DNA of 57,935 bases from an uncultured Lachnospiraceae bacterium. Lineage in GTDB: Bacteria > Bacillota > Clostridia > Lachnospirales > Lachnospiraceae. Positions 43,192 through 51,962 of the stretch are shown in pieces. A model generated the notes under the pieces. It saw only the letters and a list, made by a program, of their open reading frames with translations, was not told where the DNA came from and did not search any database. The stretch is from NCBI GenBank assembly GCA_910577825.1, contig CAJTOK010000019.1, forward strand, positions 1-57,935. Direction: 5' to 3'. The stretch's first letter is position 1, and the number at the start of each line of letters is the position of its first letter. A program made the translations under genes and the position numbers.

Positions 43192-45156
43192 ATGGCTTAT
43201 ATTTATAATGCAGATGAAAAAGATGCAACAAAGATAACACATAATTATAATACAAAACTTTTAGAAAACCGTGATAAAGAATTATATAAAACAGAGTGTG
43301 AGGATGTAGAAAATGCCAGGGCACACCTTGTCCTGGAACTTAAAGACCAGGATATTTATGATAATGACGGGAATATTATTTATGATTCTGCCAGATATCC
43401 GCGTCCACAATTTGAAGGCTTTCCTGATACTGTAAACCCTTATCTCTGGCAGATAAACAAGGATAATACATTTGCAGGTATCTTAAAGATGGCAGACGGA
43501 TATTATGTTGCGTCTGGAATAGATATTGCAATGATTGGATTTATAAAATCAGATAATGGCTGGATTATTATAGATTGTGGCAATTATATTGAAAGTGCGC
43601 AGGCTGCGTTAAAACTTGCTGAAAAGGCTGCTGGTGAAAATATACATGATAATATAAAAGCAGTAATTTACAGCCATTCACATCTTGACCATTATGGCGG
43701 CGCTGGTGCATTTATAACAGAAGAACAGGCCGGGGATTTAGATGATGGTAAAATCCCTGTAATTGCACCAGGTAATTATGAACAGTCACTTATAGATGAT
43801 AACCTTTATGCAGGTGTTGCAATGGCACGACGCCTGCAGTACCAGGGCGGCATGTTTTTAAAGCGCGGGATTAAAGGCTCTGCTGGTGCAGGGCTGCACT
43901 ATCCGCTTGGGATACGCGGCAGAATGTCCATGATATTGCCTACATGGCAGATTGAAAAGGAAGAAACTGTAACGGTTGATGGTGTCACCCTTACATTTAT
44001 ACCTTCCCCTGATACAGAAACAAGGGCGCATATGTGTATTTACAGCAATACACATAAAGTCCTGTATCTTGGTGACAATGCAATGGGTACATTACATAAT
44101 ACATATACACCACGTGGCGCAAGGGTAAGGGATGCAAGCTTCTGGGGAGGGCTTTTTTATTCACTTTATGTAAAATATGGTGAAGAAGTACAAGCTATAT
44201 ACCAGGGACATGGTGTTGCACATTTTAAAATGGATAAACGCCCTGATAACCTTAAACGTTTCCTGCTTGACAATGCAGCTGCATATAAATTTCCAAGTGA
44301 CCAGGCGCTTCTTCTCGCCAATAAAGGGGTTAAATTAAATGAAGCTGGCAATGAGCTTATAATCCCGGATTCTATAAGCAGGACATGGTATACAAGGGAC
44401 CACTATGGCAATTACTCCTTTAATGCCCGTGGTGCAATACAGCGTTACCTTGGTTTTTATGATGGCAACCCTGTAAACCTGCTGCCTCTCCCTGAAAAAA
44501 AACTTGCAGCAAAACTTATAGAATATATGGGCTCTGAAGACCTGGTTCTTGAAAAAGCTGAAAAAGACTATGAAAAAGGTGAATACCAGTGGGTAGCAAC
44601 AATTACAAACCATATTGTATTTAATAATCCTGGTAATATAAAGGCACGCTACCTATGTGCAGATGCACTTGAACAGCTTGGCTACCAGGCAATTACAGGA
44701 TTATGGAGAAATATGTACTTATGCGGTGCATATGAACTCCGCCACCCTGGTGCTGCAGCAGGGCATAATATAAATTATATGAATAATAAGGATGTCATGC
44801 CATATGTGTCTGCATCATTAATACTTGACTATCTTGGAATTAATTATGATGGCTCAAAAGCCATTAATATAGAAAAGAAATTTATCCTGTCTGTTAAAGA
44901 CAGTGGTGAATTTTACCTTGTACATCTTTATAAAGGGACTGTATTCCATACACAGGTTAATGGAACGGGCAAGTACACGGATATCCCTGTTATTGAATTA
45001 TCAAAAACAGAACTTTATGAACTTGCAACCAAAACATATAAAGGAAATGCTTCTTCCTGCTTTAACAAAGAGGCCGGGGAAATTGTTTCAATTTTCCAGG
45101 AATACGTTACAGACACAAGCCAGTACAAAGGGTTTAATATTATAGAACCACTTTAA
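43192..45156 (+). CDS. Alkylsulfatase of the metallo-beta-lactamase class (SdsA/YjcS-like)
   Basis: A 654-residue zinc hydrolase for alkyl or sec-alkyl sulfate esters. The metal motif SHSHLDHYGG is near residue 165. The MBL core is followed by a helical dimerisation domain (KDYEKGEYQWVATITNHIV, ALEQLGYQA) and a C-terminal SCP2-like substrate domain in the last 120 residues. NTYTPRGARVRDASFWGG is a family hallmark. It has no signal peptide, unlike Pseudomonas SdsA1, so it should act in the cytoplasm. It lies between the importer and an arylsulfatase. Confidence 0.87.
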   Translation: MAYIYNADEKDATKITHNYNTKLLENRDKELYKTECEDVENARAHLVLELKDQDIYDNDGNIIYDSARYPRPQFEGFPDTVNPYLWQINKDNTFAGILKMADGYYVASGIDIAMIGFIKSDNGWIIIDCGNYIESAQAALKLAEKAAGENIHDNIKAVIYSHSHLDHYGGAGAFITEEQAGDLDDGKIPVIAPGNYEQSLIDDNLYAGVAMARRLQYQGGMFLKRGIKGSAGAGLHYPLGIRGRMSMILPTWQIEKEETVTVDGVTLTFIPSPDTETRAHMCIYSNTHKVLYLGDNAMGTLHNTYTPRGARVRDASFWGGLFYSLYVKYGEEVQAIYQGHGVAHFKMDKRPDNLKRFLLDNAAAYKFPSDQALLLANKGVKLNEAGNELIIPDSISRTWYTRDHYGNYSFNARGAIQRYLGFYDGNPVNLLPLPEKKLAAKLIEYMGSEDLVLEKAEKDYEKGEYQWVATITNHIVFNNPGNIKARYLCADALEQLGYQAITGLWRNMYLCGAYELRHPGAAAGHNINYMNNKDVMPYVSASLILDYLGINYDGSKAINIEKKFILSVKDSGEFYLVHLYKGTVFHTQVNGTGKYTDIPVIELSKTELYELATKTYKGNASSCFNKEAGEIVSIFQEYVTDTSQYKGFNIIEPL

Positions 45157-45178
45157 AAACTTATATGGAGGAATAATA

Positions 45179-47461
45179 ATGAGAAAACAGACATTTACCG
45201 GCACACCTGGCCGCACTATGGCAGAAACCAGGTATAAATACAATATTGTTGACAATAATCCAGAGAATGCCCCAAACGTAATATATATACTTCTTGATGA
45301 TATGGGTTTTGCACAGCTTGGCTGTTATGGTTCAAGTATTGAAACACCTAATATTGACCGTCTTGCAAATGAAGGACTGCGTTATAATAATTTCCATACT
45401 ACAGCAGTATGCTCTGCTACAAGAACTTCCCTGCTTTGTGGCGCTAACCACCATACCGCTGGCTGTGCAAGCCTTATTGAAATGAAAACAGGCTGTGACA
45501 ATAATATGGATGGGCATATTAAACCTGAATATGCTACAATAGCAGAGATATTAAAGGAATATGGATATGCTACATTCTGCACTGGCAAATGGCATCTTTC
45601 CGCAGACCAGTGCACTGCCGGCCCTATAGACTGCTGGCCTCTCCAAAAAGGGTTTGACCGCTATTATGGTTTCCTGCAGGGTGAAAATGACCAGTACCAT
45701 CCACATCTGATACGTGATAATACTAAAGCGCCACAGCCACAAACTGTGGAAGAAGGATACCATTTCTCAGAAGATATTATAGATAATGCCATTGATTACC
45801 TGTTTGAACATAATATGAATTTCCCTGGGAAACCATTCTTTTTATATCTTCCATTCGGGGCAATGCACACACCACACCATGCCCCAAAAGAATATATAGA
45901 ACATTATAAAGGCAAATTTGACGCTGGCTGGGATATTACCAGGCAGCAGTGGTTTGAAAACCAGAAAAAACTTGGTGTTATCCCGGAAGACGCTGAACTT
46001 ACTGAAAAAAATAAATATATACGTGACTGGGACTGCTGCACAGATAAAGAAAAAGCTGTTTATGCAAGGGAAATGGAAGCATTTGCAGGAATGCTTACAC
46101 ACACAGATGCACAGATTGGAAGGCTGGTTAATTATCTGGAAGAAAGCGGGCAGCTTGATAATACAGTAATTGTATTCCTGTCAGATAATGGTGCAAGTGC
46201 AGAAGGCGGAATTGACGGAAGGTTCAACGCAATGAGGGGCCAGGATGTAACTGTACGCTCTGAAGGAGAAATTGATTATGCCTATAAACATTTAGATGAA
46301 ATTGGAACAGAACTTTCATTTAACCACTATGCAACGGGATGGGCAAACTGTGGCAACACACCTTTCCAGTGGTATAAAATCTGGGCACATGAAGGCGGAA
46401 TCAAAGACCCTCTTATTATACGCTATCCTGCTGCAATTAAAGATGCTGGTGCTGTACGCAGCCAGTACCACCATGTATCAGATATAACCCCTACCATACT
46501 TGATATTATAGGTGTAAATAAACCAGATACTATTAAAGGCGTACCACAGAAACCTTTTACTGGCATTAGCATGAAATATACATTTGAAAATGCAGATGCA
46601 CCAAGTGAAAAATATATACAATATTATGAGGTACATGGCAACCGCGGTATATACAAAGATGGCTGGAAAGCTGTTGTAAACCATTGCTTTACAGAAGATT
46701 ATGATAAGGATGAATGGGAACTTTACCATGTAGAAAAAGACTATTCAGAAAAATATAATGTTGCAAGCCAGTATCCAGAAAAATTACAGGAATTAAAAGA
46801 AGACTTTATGTATGAAGCTGGAAGATATGGTGTATTTCCAATGCTGCGCTTCCCTATGCACGGAAAACCAGAAAATTTAAGCAGGCAGTATTCAGACCAT
46901 ATCCAGATGCCAGAAAAAATTATAGAATTTAAAAATGTTATTAAAGCAGTTGATATTGTAATGGCACGCAATATACAGTCACACTCTGCAAGCCATATAG
47001 TAACAGCAGAAATTTACAGGGATTCCATAGACGAGGAAGGTGTATTGTACAGTAACGGGCAGCGTTTTGGCGGAATTTCATTCTATATCCAGGACAACCG
47101 CCTTAAATATGTTTATAATGCTAATATGGCAGCTTACTATACAGCAGAAACAGATATAGAACTTCCTGCTGGCAGTTTAAAGGTTTCATACAGTTTTATC
47201 CGCTGCAGCAGCAAAGTATCTGACGGTGCAATAGTAACTCTTTATATTAATGACAAACCTGCCGGAAAGGTACATGTAAAAACACTCGCATATATGATTG
47301 GTTTCGCTTCAACAATTAAAGGAAACCACTATACACCTGTTACACCTGGCTATAACCTTCCATTTGATTTTAATGGCAGGCTTGACAGGCTTGTACTGCA
47401 CCAGTTTGCAACAAATGTAAGCCCTGAAGAAGAACTTGCTAAAATAATGTCCATAGAATAA
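45179..47461 (+). CDS. Arylsulfatase-type sulfatase (formylglycine class, Cys type)
   Basis: A 760-residue sulfatase. Metal ligands are in YILLDDMGFAQLG (D40-D41); the residue to be converted to formylglycine is C78 in C78-S-A-T-R82, the Cys form with Ala in place of the usual Pro. FCTGKWHLS and FLSDNGASAEGG provide other active-site residues. A C-terminal beta-rich domain of about 190 residues follows the catalytic part. It has no signal peptide, so it is predicted cytoplasmic. The maturase encoded next would activate it. Overall resemblance is to Pseudomonas-type arylsulfatases; the substrate is unknown. Confidence 0.88.
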   Translation: MRKQTFTGTPGRTMAETRYKYNIVDNNPENAPNVIYILLDDMGFAQLGCYGSSIETPNIDRLANEGLRYNNFHTTAVCSATRTSLLCGANHHTAGCASLIEMKTGCDNNMDGHIKPEYATIAEILKEYGYATFCTGKWHLSADQCTAGPIDCWPLQKGFDRYYGFLQGENDQYHPHLIRDNTKAPQPQTVEEGYHFSEDIIDNAIDYLFEHNMNFPGKPFFLYLPFGAMHTPHHAPKEYIEHYKGKFDAGWDITRQQWFENQKKLGVIPEDAELTEKNKYIRDWDCCTDKEKAVYAREMEAFAGMLTHTDAQIGRLVNYLEESGQLDNTVIVFLSDNGASAEGGIDGRFNAMRGQDVTVRSEGEIDYAYKHLDEIGTELSFNHYATGWANCGNTPFQWYKIWAHEGGIKDPLIIRYPAAIKDAGAVRSQYHHVSDITPTILDIIGVNKPDTIKGVPQKPFTGISMKYTFENADAPSEKYIQYYEVHGNRGIYKDGWKAVVNHCFTEDYDKDEWELYHVEKDYSEKYNVASQYPEKLQELKEDFMYEAGRYGVFPMLRFPMHGKPENLSRQYSDHIQMPEKIIEFKNVIKAVDIVMARNIQSHSASHIVTAEIYRDSIDEEGVLYSNGQRFGGISFYIQDNRLKYVYNANMAAYYTAETDIELPAGSLKVSYSFIRCSSKVSDGAIVTLYINDKPAGKVHVKTLAYMIGFASTIKGNHYTPVTPGYNLPFDFNGRLDRLVLHQFATNVSPEEELAKIMSIE

Positions 47462-47532
47462 ACAGCGGGATTTGACTAAAAATAATAAAACCATTAAAAT
47501 ATATAACAAATAAAAGAAAATGGAGATTCTTT

Positions 47533-48669
47533 ATGCCAGCAGCAAGCATTTTAATTAAACCGGCATCCTCTAACTGTAATATTGGCTGCAAATACTGTTT
47601 TTATAAATGTTTAAGCAGCAGCCGCAAAGAATATACTAAAGGATTTATGCAGGACAGCACCCTGGAAGCACTTGTAGCCAGTGCCACCAGCTATGCAGAT
47701 GGTTTCTTAAGCTTCGCATTCCAGGGAGGTGAACCCCTGCTGGCTGGAATTAATTTTTTCCGCAAGGCAGTTGCCCTGCAGCAAAAATATAATACAAAAA
47801 AATTACAGATAGAAAATACAATACAGACAAATGGCATACTTATCAATGAAGAATGGGCAGAATTTTTTGCAGAAAACAATTTCCTTATAGGTTTATCACT
47901 TGACGGGCCTAAAAAAATACATGACCAGTACCGCAAAACCTCCAGTAACGGAAACACCTTTGAAAATGTAATGCACGCTGCCAGCCTGCTTAAACAATAC
48001 AATGTTGATTTTAATATTTTAAGCGTTATTACAAACGAAACTGCCAAAAAGGCATCTTACCTTTATAAATTTTATAAAAAACAGGGATTTAACTTTATAC
48101 AGTTTATCCCCTGTATGGATGAAGCAGGCAGGAACAGCCAGGCATCTGCCGGCGTGCCCGCTGTTAATCCAGAAGCATATGGCAGGTTTTTATGTGAATT
48201 TTTCAATCTGTGGTATGAAGATTTTAAGTCAGGGTACAGAATGGATATACGTTTCTTTTCTAACCTGGCACAAATGGCAGCAGGATACCCTGCTGAACAA
48301 TGTGGCATGAATGGCTATTGCCAGTGCTACTTTGCTGTAGAAGGCGATGGCAGCGTTTACCCATGCGATTTTTATTGTACAGATGAATGGAAACTTGGCA
48401 ATGTAACAGATGGATTTAATAACCTGGCAGTTTCCAGCAAAACAGTTTCCTTTACAGAATGTTCCAGATACAATCTGCCAGAATGTAAAGAATGCCCTTA
48501 TTTTAACATTTGCAAGGGCGGGTGCAGAAGATGGCGTGAACCCTTTATAAATGGAATGCCAGGATTAAATTCCCTGTGCAAAGCATATAAAATGTTTTTT
48601 GGACAGGCATCAGAACGTATTTACAAATTAGGAAGATTAATTAAAGAACCAGGATACAAGCTGGAGTAA
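47533..48669 (+). CDS. Anaerobic sulfatase-maturating enzyme (radical SAM, SPASM)
   Basis: A 378-residue enzyme that converts the sulfatase Cys or Ser to formylglycine without oxygen. The radical SAM cluster motif is C15-N-I-G-C19-K-Y-C22, FQGGEPLL follows, and the SPASM auxiliary cluster cysteines are near CDFYC and CKECPYFNICKGGC. It follows the arylsulfatase by about 70 bases with GGAG ahead of the ATG. As C78 of that sulfatase is the only recognisable substrate in the window, the pair is very likely functional together. Confidence 0.92.
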   Translation: MPAASILIKPASSNCNIGCKYCFYKCLSSSRKEYTKGFMQDSTLEALVASATSYADGFLSFAFQGGEPLLAGINFFRKAVALQQKYNTKKLQIENTIQTNGILINEEWAEFFAENNFLIGLSLDGPKKIHDQYRKTSSNGNTFENVMHAASLLKQYNVDFNILSVITNETAKKASYLYKFYKKQGFNFIQFIPCMDEAGRNSQASAGVPAVNPEAYGRFLCEFFNLWYEDFKSGYRMDIRFFSNLAQMAAGYPAEQCGMNGYCQCYFAVEGDGSVYPCDFYCTDEWKLGNVTDGFNNLAVSSKTVSFTECSRYNLPECKECPYFNICKGGCRRWREPFINGMPGLNSLCKAYKMFFGQASERIYKLGRLIKEPGYKLE

Positions 48670-48684
48670 ACATGGAGGCCTCTT

Positions 48685-49752
48685 ATGTCTATAAACAAAA
48701 TAGCTAAAATGGCAGGAGTATCACCTTCTACAGTTTCCAGGGTACTAAATAACCCAAATTACCATTGTTCATCTGAAGAAACAAGGGACAGAATATGGAA
48801 AGCTGCAATGGAGTTAAATTATACACCAAACGAAGCAGCAAGAAGTTTAAAACTAGGCAGGAAATTACAAGAAGAAAATAAAACTTATTATATTAATGTC
48901 CTTATGACACGTATGGACGAATCAAGGACTGACCCTTTCTTCTCAGAATTACTGCGTATAATTGAAAGTGAAATACATAAACAATTCTGTATACTGTCCA
49001 AAGTCTGGTACATGCCTGTTTTTTCAGATGACAGGAAATGCAGTAATATAAATATAGATTCCCTTATTGATTCAATGTACAAGGAAACCAATGGCAAATG
49101 TGACGGCCTTGTTATCGTAGGAAAATGTAACAGCACTGCATTAAAAAAACTTGATATAAAATATAAAAGCGTAGTGTCTGTAAACCGTAATTCTACCAAT
49201 TACGAAGTAGATGAAATCCTGTGTGATGGACACAAAGCAGCTTCCATTGCTGTCAATTATCTTATAAGCCTTGGCCATAAAGAAATCGGATATGTAGGCG
49301 ACTGCCAGAACGAAGCAAGATACCAGGGCTTTACAAACGCATTAAAAGCAAATGGCATTGAATTAAATTCCAGTTATGTTGTTGAAACCAGACAGACCGA
49401 AACCGAAGGATACGAAGCAATGGAAAAAATGCTGCGTTCTGGCTGCTGCCCTACTGGAATTTACTGTGCCAATGATATTACAGCCATTGGAATGTTAAAA
49501 GCACTAAACAAACACAAAAATCTCCAGACAGTGCCCTCTATTATTGCAAGTGATGATATTGAAGAAGCCGGCAACTGCCGTCCTATGCTTACTACTGTAA
49601 AACTTCCTAAAGAAGAAATGGGGAAATTTGCGCTGTACCTGCTTGTTGACCGTATAAAAAACAGGCACTCAAGCATAGTCCGCATGGAATTAGAAGGCAG
49701 GCTTGTAATAAGGGACAGCTGCCAGAAAATAGGCACTGGCAGTCCAAGGTAA
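48685..49752 (+). CDS. LacI-family transcriptional regulator
   Basis: A 355-residue regulator. The N-terminal HTH reads MSINKIAKMAGVSPSTVSRVLNNP and the rest is a periplasmic-binding-like effector domain. It is the last gene of the sulfate-ester operon, 16 bases after the maturase, and probably controls it through the two LacI-type sites at 40265 and 40379. LacI regulators usually sense sugars, which hints at a sulfated sugar or glycoside as inducer. Its last codons (TGSPR) overlap the left arm of a short repeat copy. Confidence 0.88.
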   Translation: MSINKIAKMAGVSPSTVSRVLNNPNYHCSSEETRDRIWKAAMELNYTPNEAARSLKLGRKLQEENKTYYINVLMTRMDESRTDPFFSELLRIIESEIHKQFCILSKVWYMPVFSDDRKCSNINIDSLIDSMYKETNGKCDGLVIVGKCNSTALKKLDIKYKSVVSVNRNSTNYEVDEILCDGHKAASIAVNYLISLGHKEIGYVGDCQNEARYQGFTNALKANGIELNSSYVVETRQTETEGYEAMEKMLRSGCCPTGIYCANDITAIGMLKALNKHKNLQTVPSIIASDDIEEAGNCRPMLTTVKLPKEEMGKFALYLLVDRIKNRHSSIVRMELEGRLVIRDSCQKIGTGSPR

Positions 49753-49785
49753 AGGCTGCATGTTTCCAATTTTGGAATTGCCAGT
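49735..49785. repeat. Short internally deleted copy of the dispersed repeat
   Basis: ACTGGCA-TCCAA at the left pairs with TTGGA-TGCCAGT at the right across about 24 bases. These are the terminal arms of the element at 468-611 without its core. It overlaps the stop codon of the LacI gene and may also act as its terminator, though no U-tract follows. Confidence 0.6.
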
Positions 49786-49826
49786 CCATTAATAAAACTA
49801 ATACAGAGCTAACCAAAACCACTGTT

Positions 49827-49991
49827 TTAATTATACATATGAAGTTTTGACGATTCTATAGAATATGTATTCTTATACTTTGGTGAAATATTTTCTGCTG
49901 CCACAACACTAACAAATAAAATTAATGCACATATAACACACAGCCATATTAATGTATGCCTTGACAGTTTAAACTCTTTTTTCTTATCCAA
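49827..49991 (-). CDS. Small single-pass membrane peptide, TTG start
   Basis: A 54-codon frame starting with TTG eight bases after GGGGGGA. The product has a charged start (MDKKKEFKLSRH), one strong hydrophobic helix (LIWLCVICALILFVSVVAA) and a polar tail of about 22 residues. Such a layout is unlikely by chance with that ribosome site. It lies alone between the sulfate-ester operon and the PIN-like gene, on the minus strand. It could be a small membrane regulator, a toxin or a leader peptide; function unknown. Confidence 0.55.
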   Translation of the reverse strand: MDKKKEFKLSRHTLIWLCVICALILFVSVVAAENISPKYKNTYSIESSKLHMYN

Positions 49992-50112
49992 AATCAATCT
50001 CCCCCCTGCAATATAAAATAAACAGTTATATTAAATTTCCCTGTTTTAAATAATATATCACAAAAAGCATAATTTATTCCTTAAACCTTTATTAAGGTTA
50101 CTGCCCATATTG

Positions 50113-50604
50113 CTAATTATTTCTTATATATGGCAATTCAAACTTCTCATTATACCTGTCCTGCATATGCGAATCTATTGACCATATCCTGATTTCACTA
50201 ATTGCTGGTGTTTCATTCTTATATTTGTTATAAGCATTTATAATTGATAAATCTCCAAATCCTTCTCCTCTCATTGCCGCATCTGGAAAAAGCCCACATA
50301 TTGTTTGTAAATCTTCTTCTTGTAATTGTTTTCCGTAATATGCCCATGGTGCTTCCCATTCTAAAGTTTTTCTTATAACTTTGCAAAATCTCTCCGCTGC
50401 CTGTCTTCTCTGGTTTCCATCACCATTATGTGCTATATGGTTTCCAGTTTCAATAATTGTAGCAAATGGTAATATAAGTTTTTCTATTTCCCTGTTATCT
50501 ATTAATTTATTTAATTCTTTTATTACTTCTTTTCTCTGGTCATTCATAAATGGAATATCAAGAATATTTGTAAAAACTGAAGTATCTATAAAATGAACCC
50601 TCAT
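50113..50604 (-). CDS. PIN-like nuclease partner of the adjacent ATPase
   Basis: A 163-residue protein with a plausible PIN-domain acidic set: D7 in FIDTSV, E52 in TIIETGNH, D118 in GFGDLS and D144 in WSIDSH. PIN domains cut RNA. Its ATG overlaps the ATPase stop codon as ATGA, and GGAGG precedes it, so the two are translated together. No antitoxin-like small gene is nearby, which argues against a plain VapC toxin. A role as the effector of a two-gene defence module is an inference. Confidence 0.6.
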   Translation of the reverse strand: MRVHFIDTSVFTNILDIPFMNDQRKEVIKELNKLIDNREIEKLILPFATIIETGNHIAHNGDGNQRRQAAERFCKVIRKTLEWEAPWAYYGKQLQEEDLQTICGLFPDAAMRGEGFGDLSIINAYNKYKNETPAISEIRIWSIDSHMQDRYNEKFELPYIRNN

Positions 50605-51863
50605 TTCCACACCTCCAGCCATGAATAATCATCTGCTCCGTGTTCTTTTTTTATAAAATCAAGTATCATGCCATTAGTAAAAACATCTCCAAGTTTCCCG
50701 CCTGCTAGTAACATAGGCATATCCTTAATATTAACCAACGTTATAATTTTTCCATTTCCATTATTATTTTCACGGTATACAATATTAACACCATACAAAT
50801 CATCTTTACTTAGTGTATTTAACAATACAGGATTATGCGTAGTAAACAACACATCTACTTTTCTTTTTCTTGCAATGCTTGAAATCTGCTGTATTAACAT
50901 TTTTGCCCTTCCTGGGTGCAGGCCATTATCTATTTCTTCAATAACAACCATGCCTTCCTCTTCTTCACTTAAGACAGCTGCTACTATTGCCAGGCAGCTT
51001 AAAGTCCCGTCTGACAGTCTTGAAGCATCTGTTTTTTCTTTTCTTCCGCCATAAATTTCATCAATAAAAAATATAACATCATTTAATGGCCCTTCTGCAA
51101 AACTTATACCAGATATTTCATTTTCTGGCAGTTTTCTGGCAATATCTAATAGAATTTTTTTATTTATATCATCTTTACACAATTTATACAAAACAGAAGA
51201 AATATTAGAAGCATTTACTTTCAATATATTATCATTGATTTGTGAGTATCCCCTCATCTGGGTAAATTTCGGGCTTAAAAATAAAATCTTTTTCAGGTTT
51301 TTAATAATACAATTTGCATAATTTGTAATTTTTTTACCATAGTCTGTGTCTAGTGGTATCTTCGCAGAAATCTGGCTTATCACAGAAAATGAACTGTTAC
51401 AAATTATCCCCGGATTTCTTCCATTTTCATTATTACAGAAAACAGTAATATTTCCTGTATTTTTTATATTATCTTTTGTAATAAAAATTTCTTTCTTATT
51501 ATTTCCAGATATTTCTGTTAATATTTCTTTCTTTACTTTTACACTATCTTCTACATTAATACTAATTTCATACAATAAATCTGTTTTATTATTATATTGT
51601 ATACGGCAGCCTAAAGCAAAACTGCCACTAAAAAACCGTGCACACCCACTTGAACCTCCCCTGATAACACCTCCTCCGTTTCTTGTGCCATCAAGTATTG
51701 TTATAATATCCTTGCCTGATACAATTTCTGATAACACCATAATCCCTTCTATTGCATTTGTTTTTCCTGACGAATTAGTTCCAATAAGTGTTGTGATATT
51801 TTCTATTGATAATTCTGCCTTTTCATAACACTTAAAACTGTCAAAATATATTTTCTTAATCAT
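50601..51863 (-). CDS. AAA/SMC-like ATPase (OLD-type ATPase half, no Toprim)
   Basis: A 420-residue ATPase. Walker A is GTNSSGKT at residues 28-35, the ABC-type signature reads RLSDGTLSCLAIVAA, Walker B is VVIEEIDNGLHPGR, and the H-loop is LFTTHNPVLL. This is the layout of DUF/AAA_21 and OLD-family ATPases found in several phage-defence systems, here without a fused nuclease. The partner is the PIN-like protein encoded directly after it. The gene is notably A+T-rich relative to the rnf genes, hinting at transfer. A possible -10 (TATAAT) lies in the loop of the rnf terminator. Confidence 0.8.
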   Translation of the reverse strand: MIKKIYFDSFKCYEKAELSIENITTLIGTNSSGKTNAIEGIMVLSEIVSGKDIITILDGTRNGGGVIRGGSSGCARFFSGSFALGCRIQYNNKTDLLYEISINVEDSVKVKKEILTEISGNNKKEIFITKDNIKNTGNITVFCNNENGRNPGIICNSSFSVISQISAKIPLDTDYGKKITNYANCIIKNLKKILFLSPKFTQMRGYSQINDNILKVNASNISSVLYKLCKDDINKKILLDIARKLPENEISGISFAEGPLNDVIFFIDEIYGGRKEKTDASRLSDGTLSCLAIVAAVLSEEEEGMVVIEEIDNGLHPGRAKMLIQQISSIARKRKVDVLFTTHNPVLLNTLSKDDLYGVNIVYRENNNGNGKIITLVNIKDMPMLLAGGKLGDVFTNGMILDFIKKEHGADDYSWLEVWK

Positions 51864-51890
51864 TTTCTGCCCTCCAAAATAACTAAAAAG

Positions 51891-51925
51891 CTGGCTACAG
51901 AATATTATAACATATCTGCAGCCAG
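51891..51925 (-). terminator. Terminator of the rnf operon
   Basis: On the minus strand CTGGCTGCAG pairs with CTGTAGCCAG around a 15-nt loop, followed by CTTTTTAG. Confidence 0.75.
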
Positions 51926-51962
51926 TTTATAACTGGTTTAAGTAATTATAAAACTAATGTTA

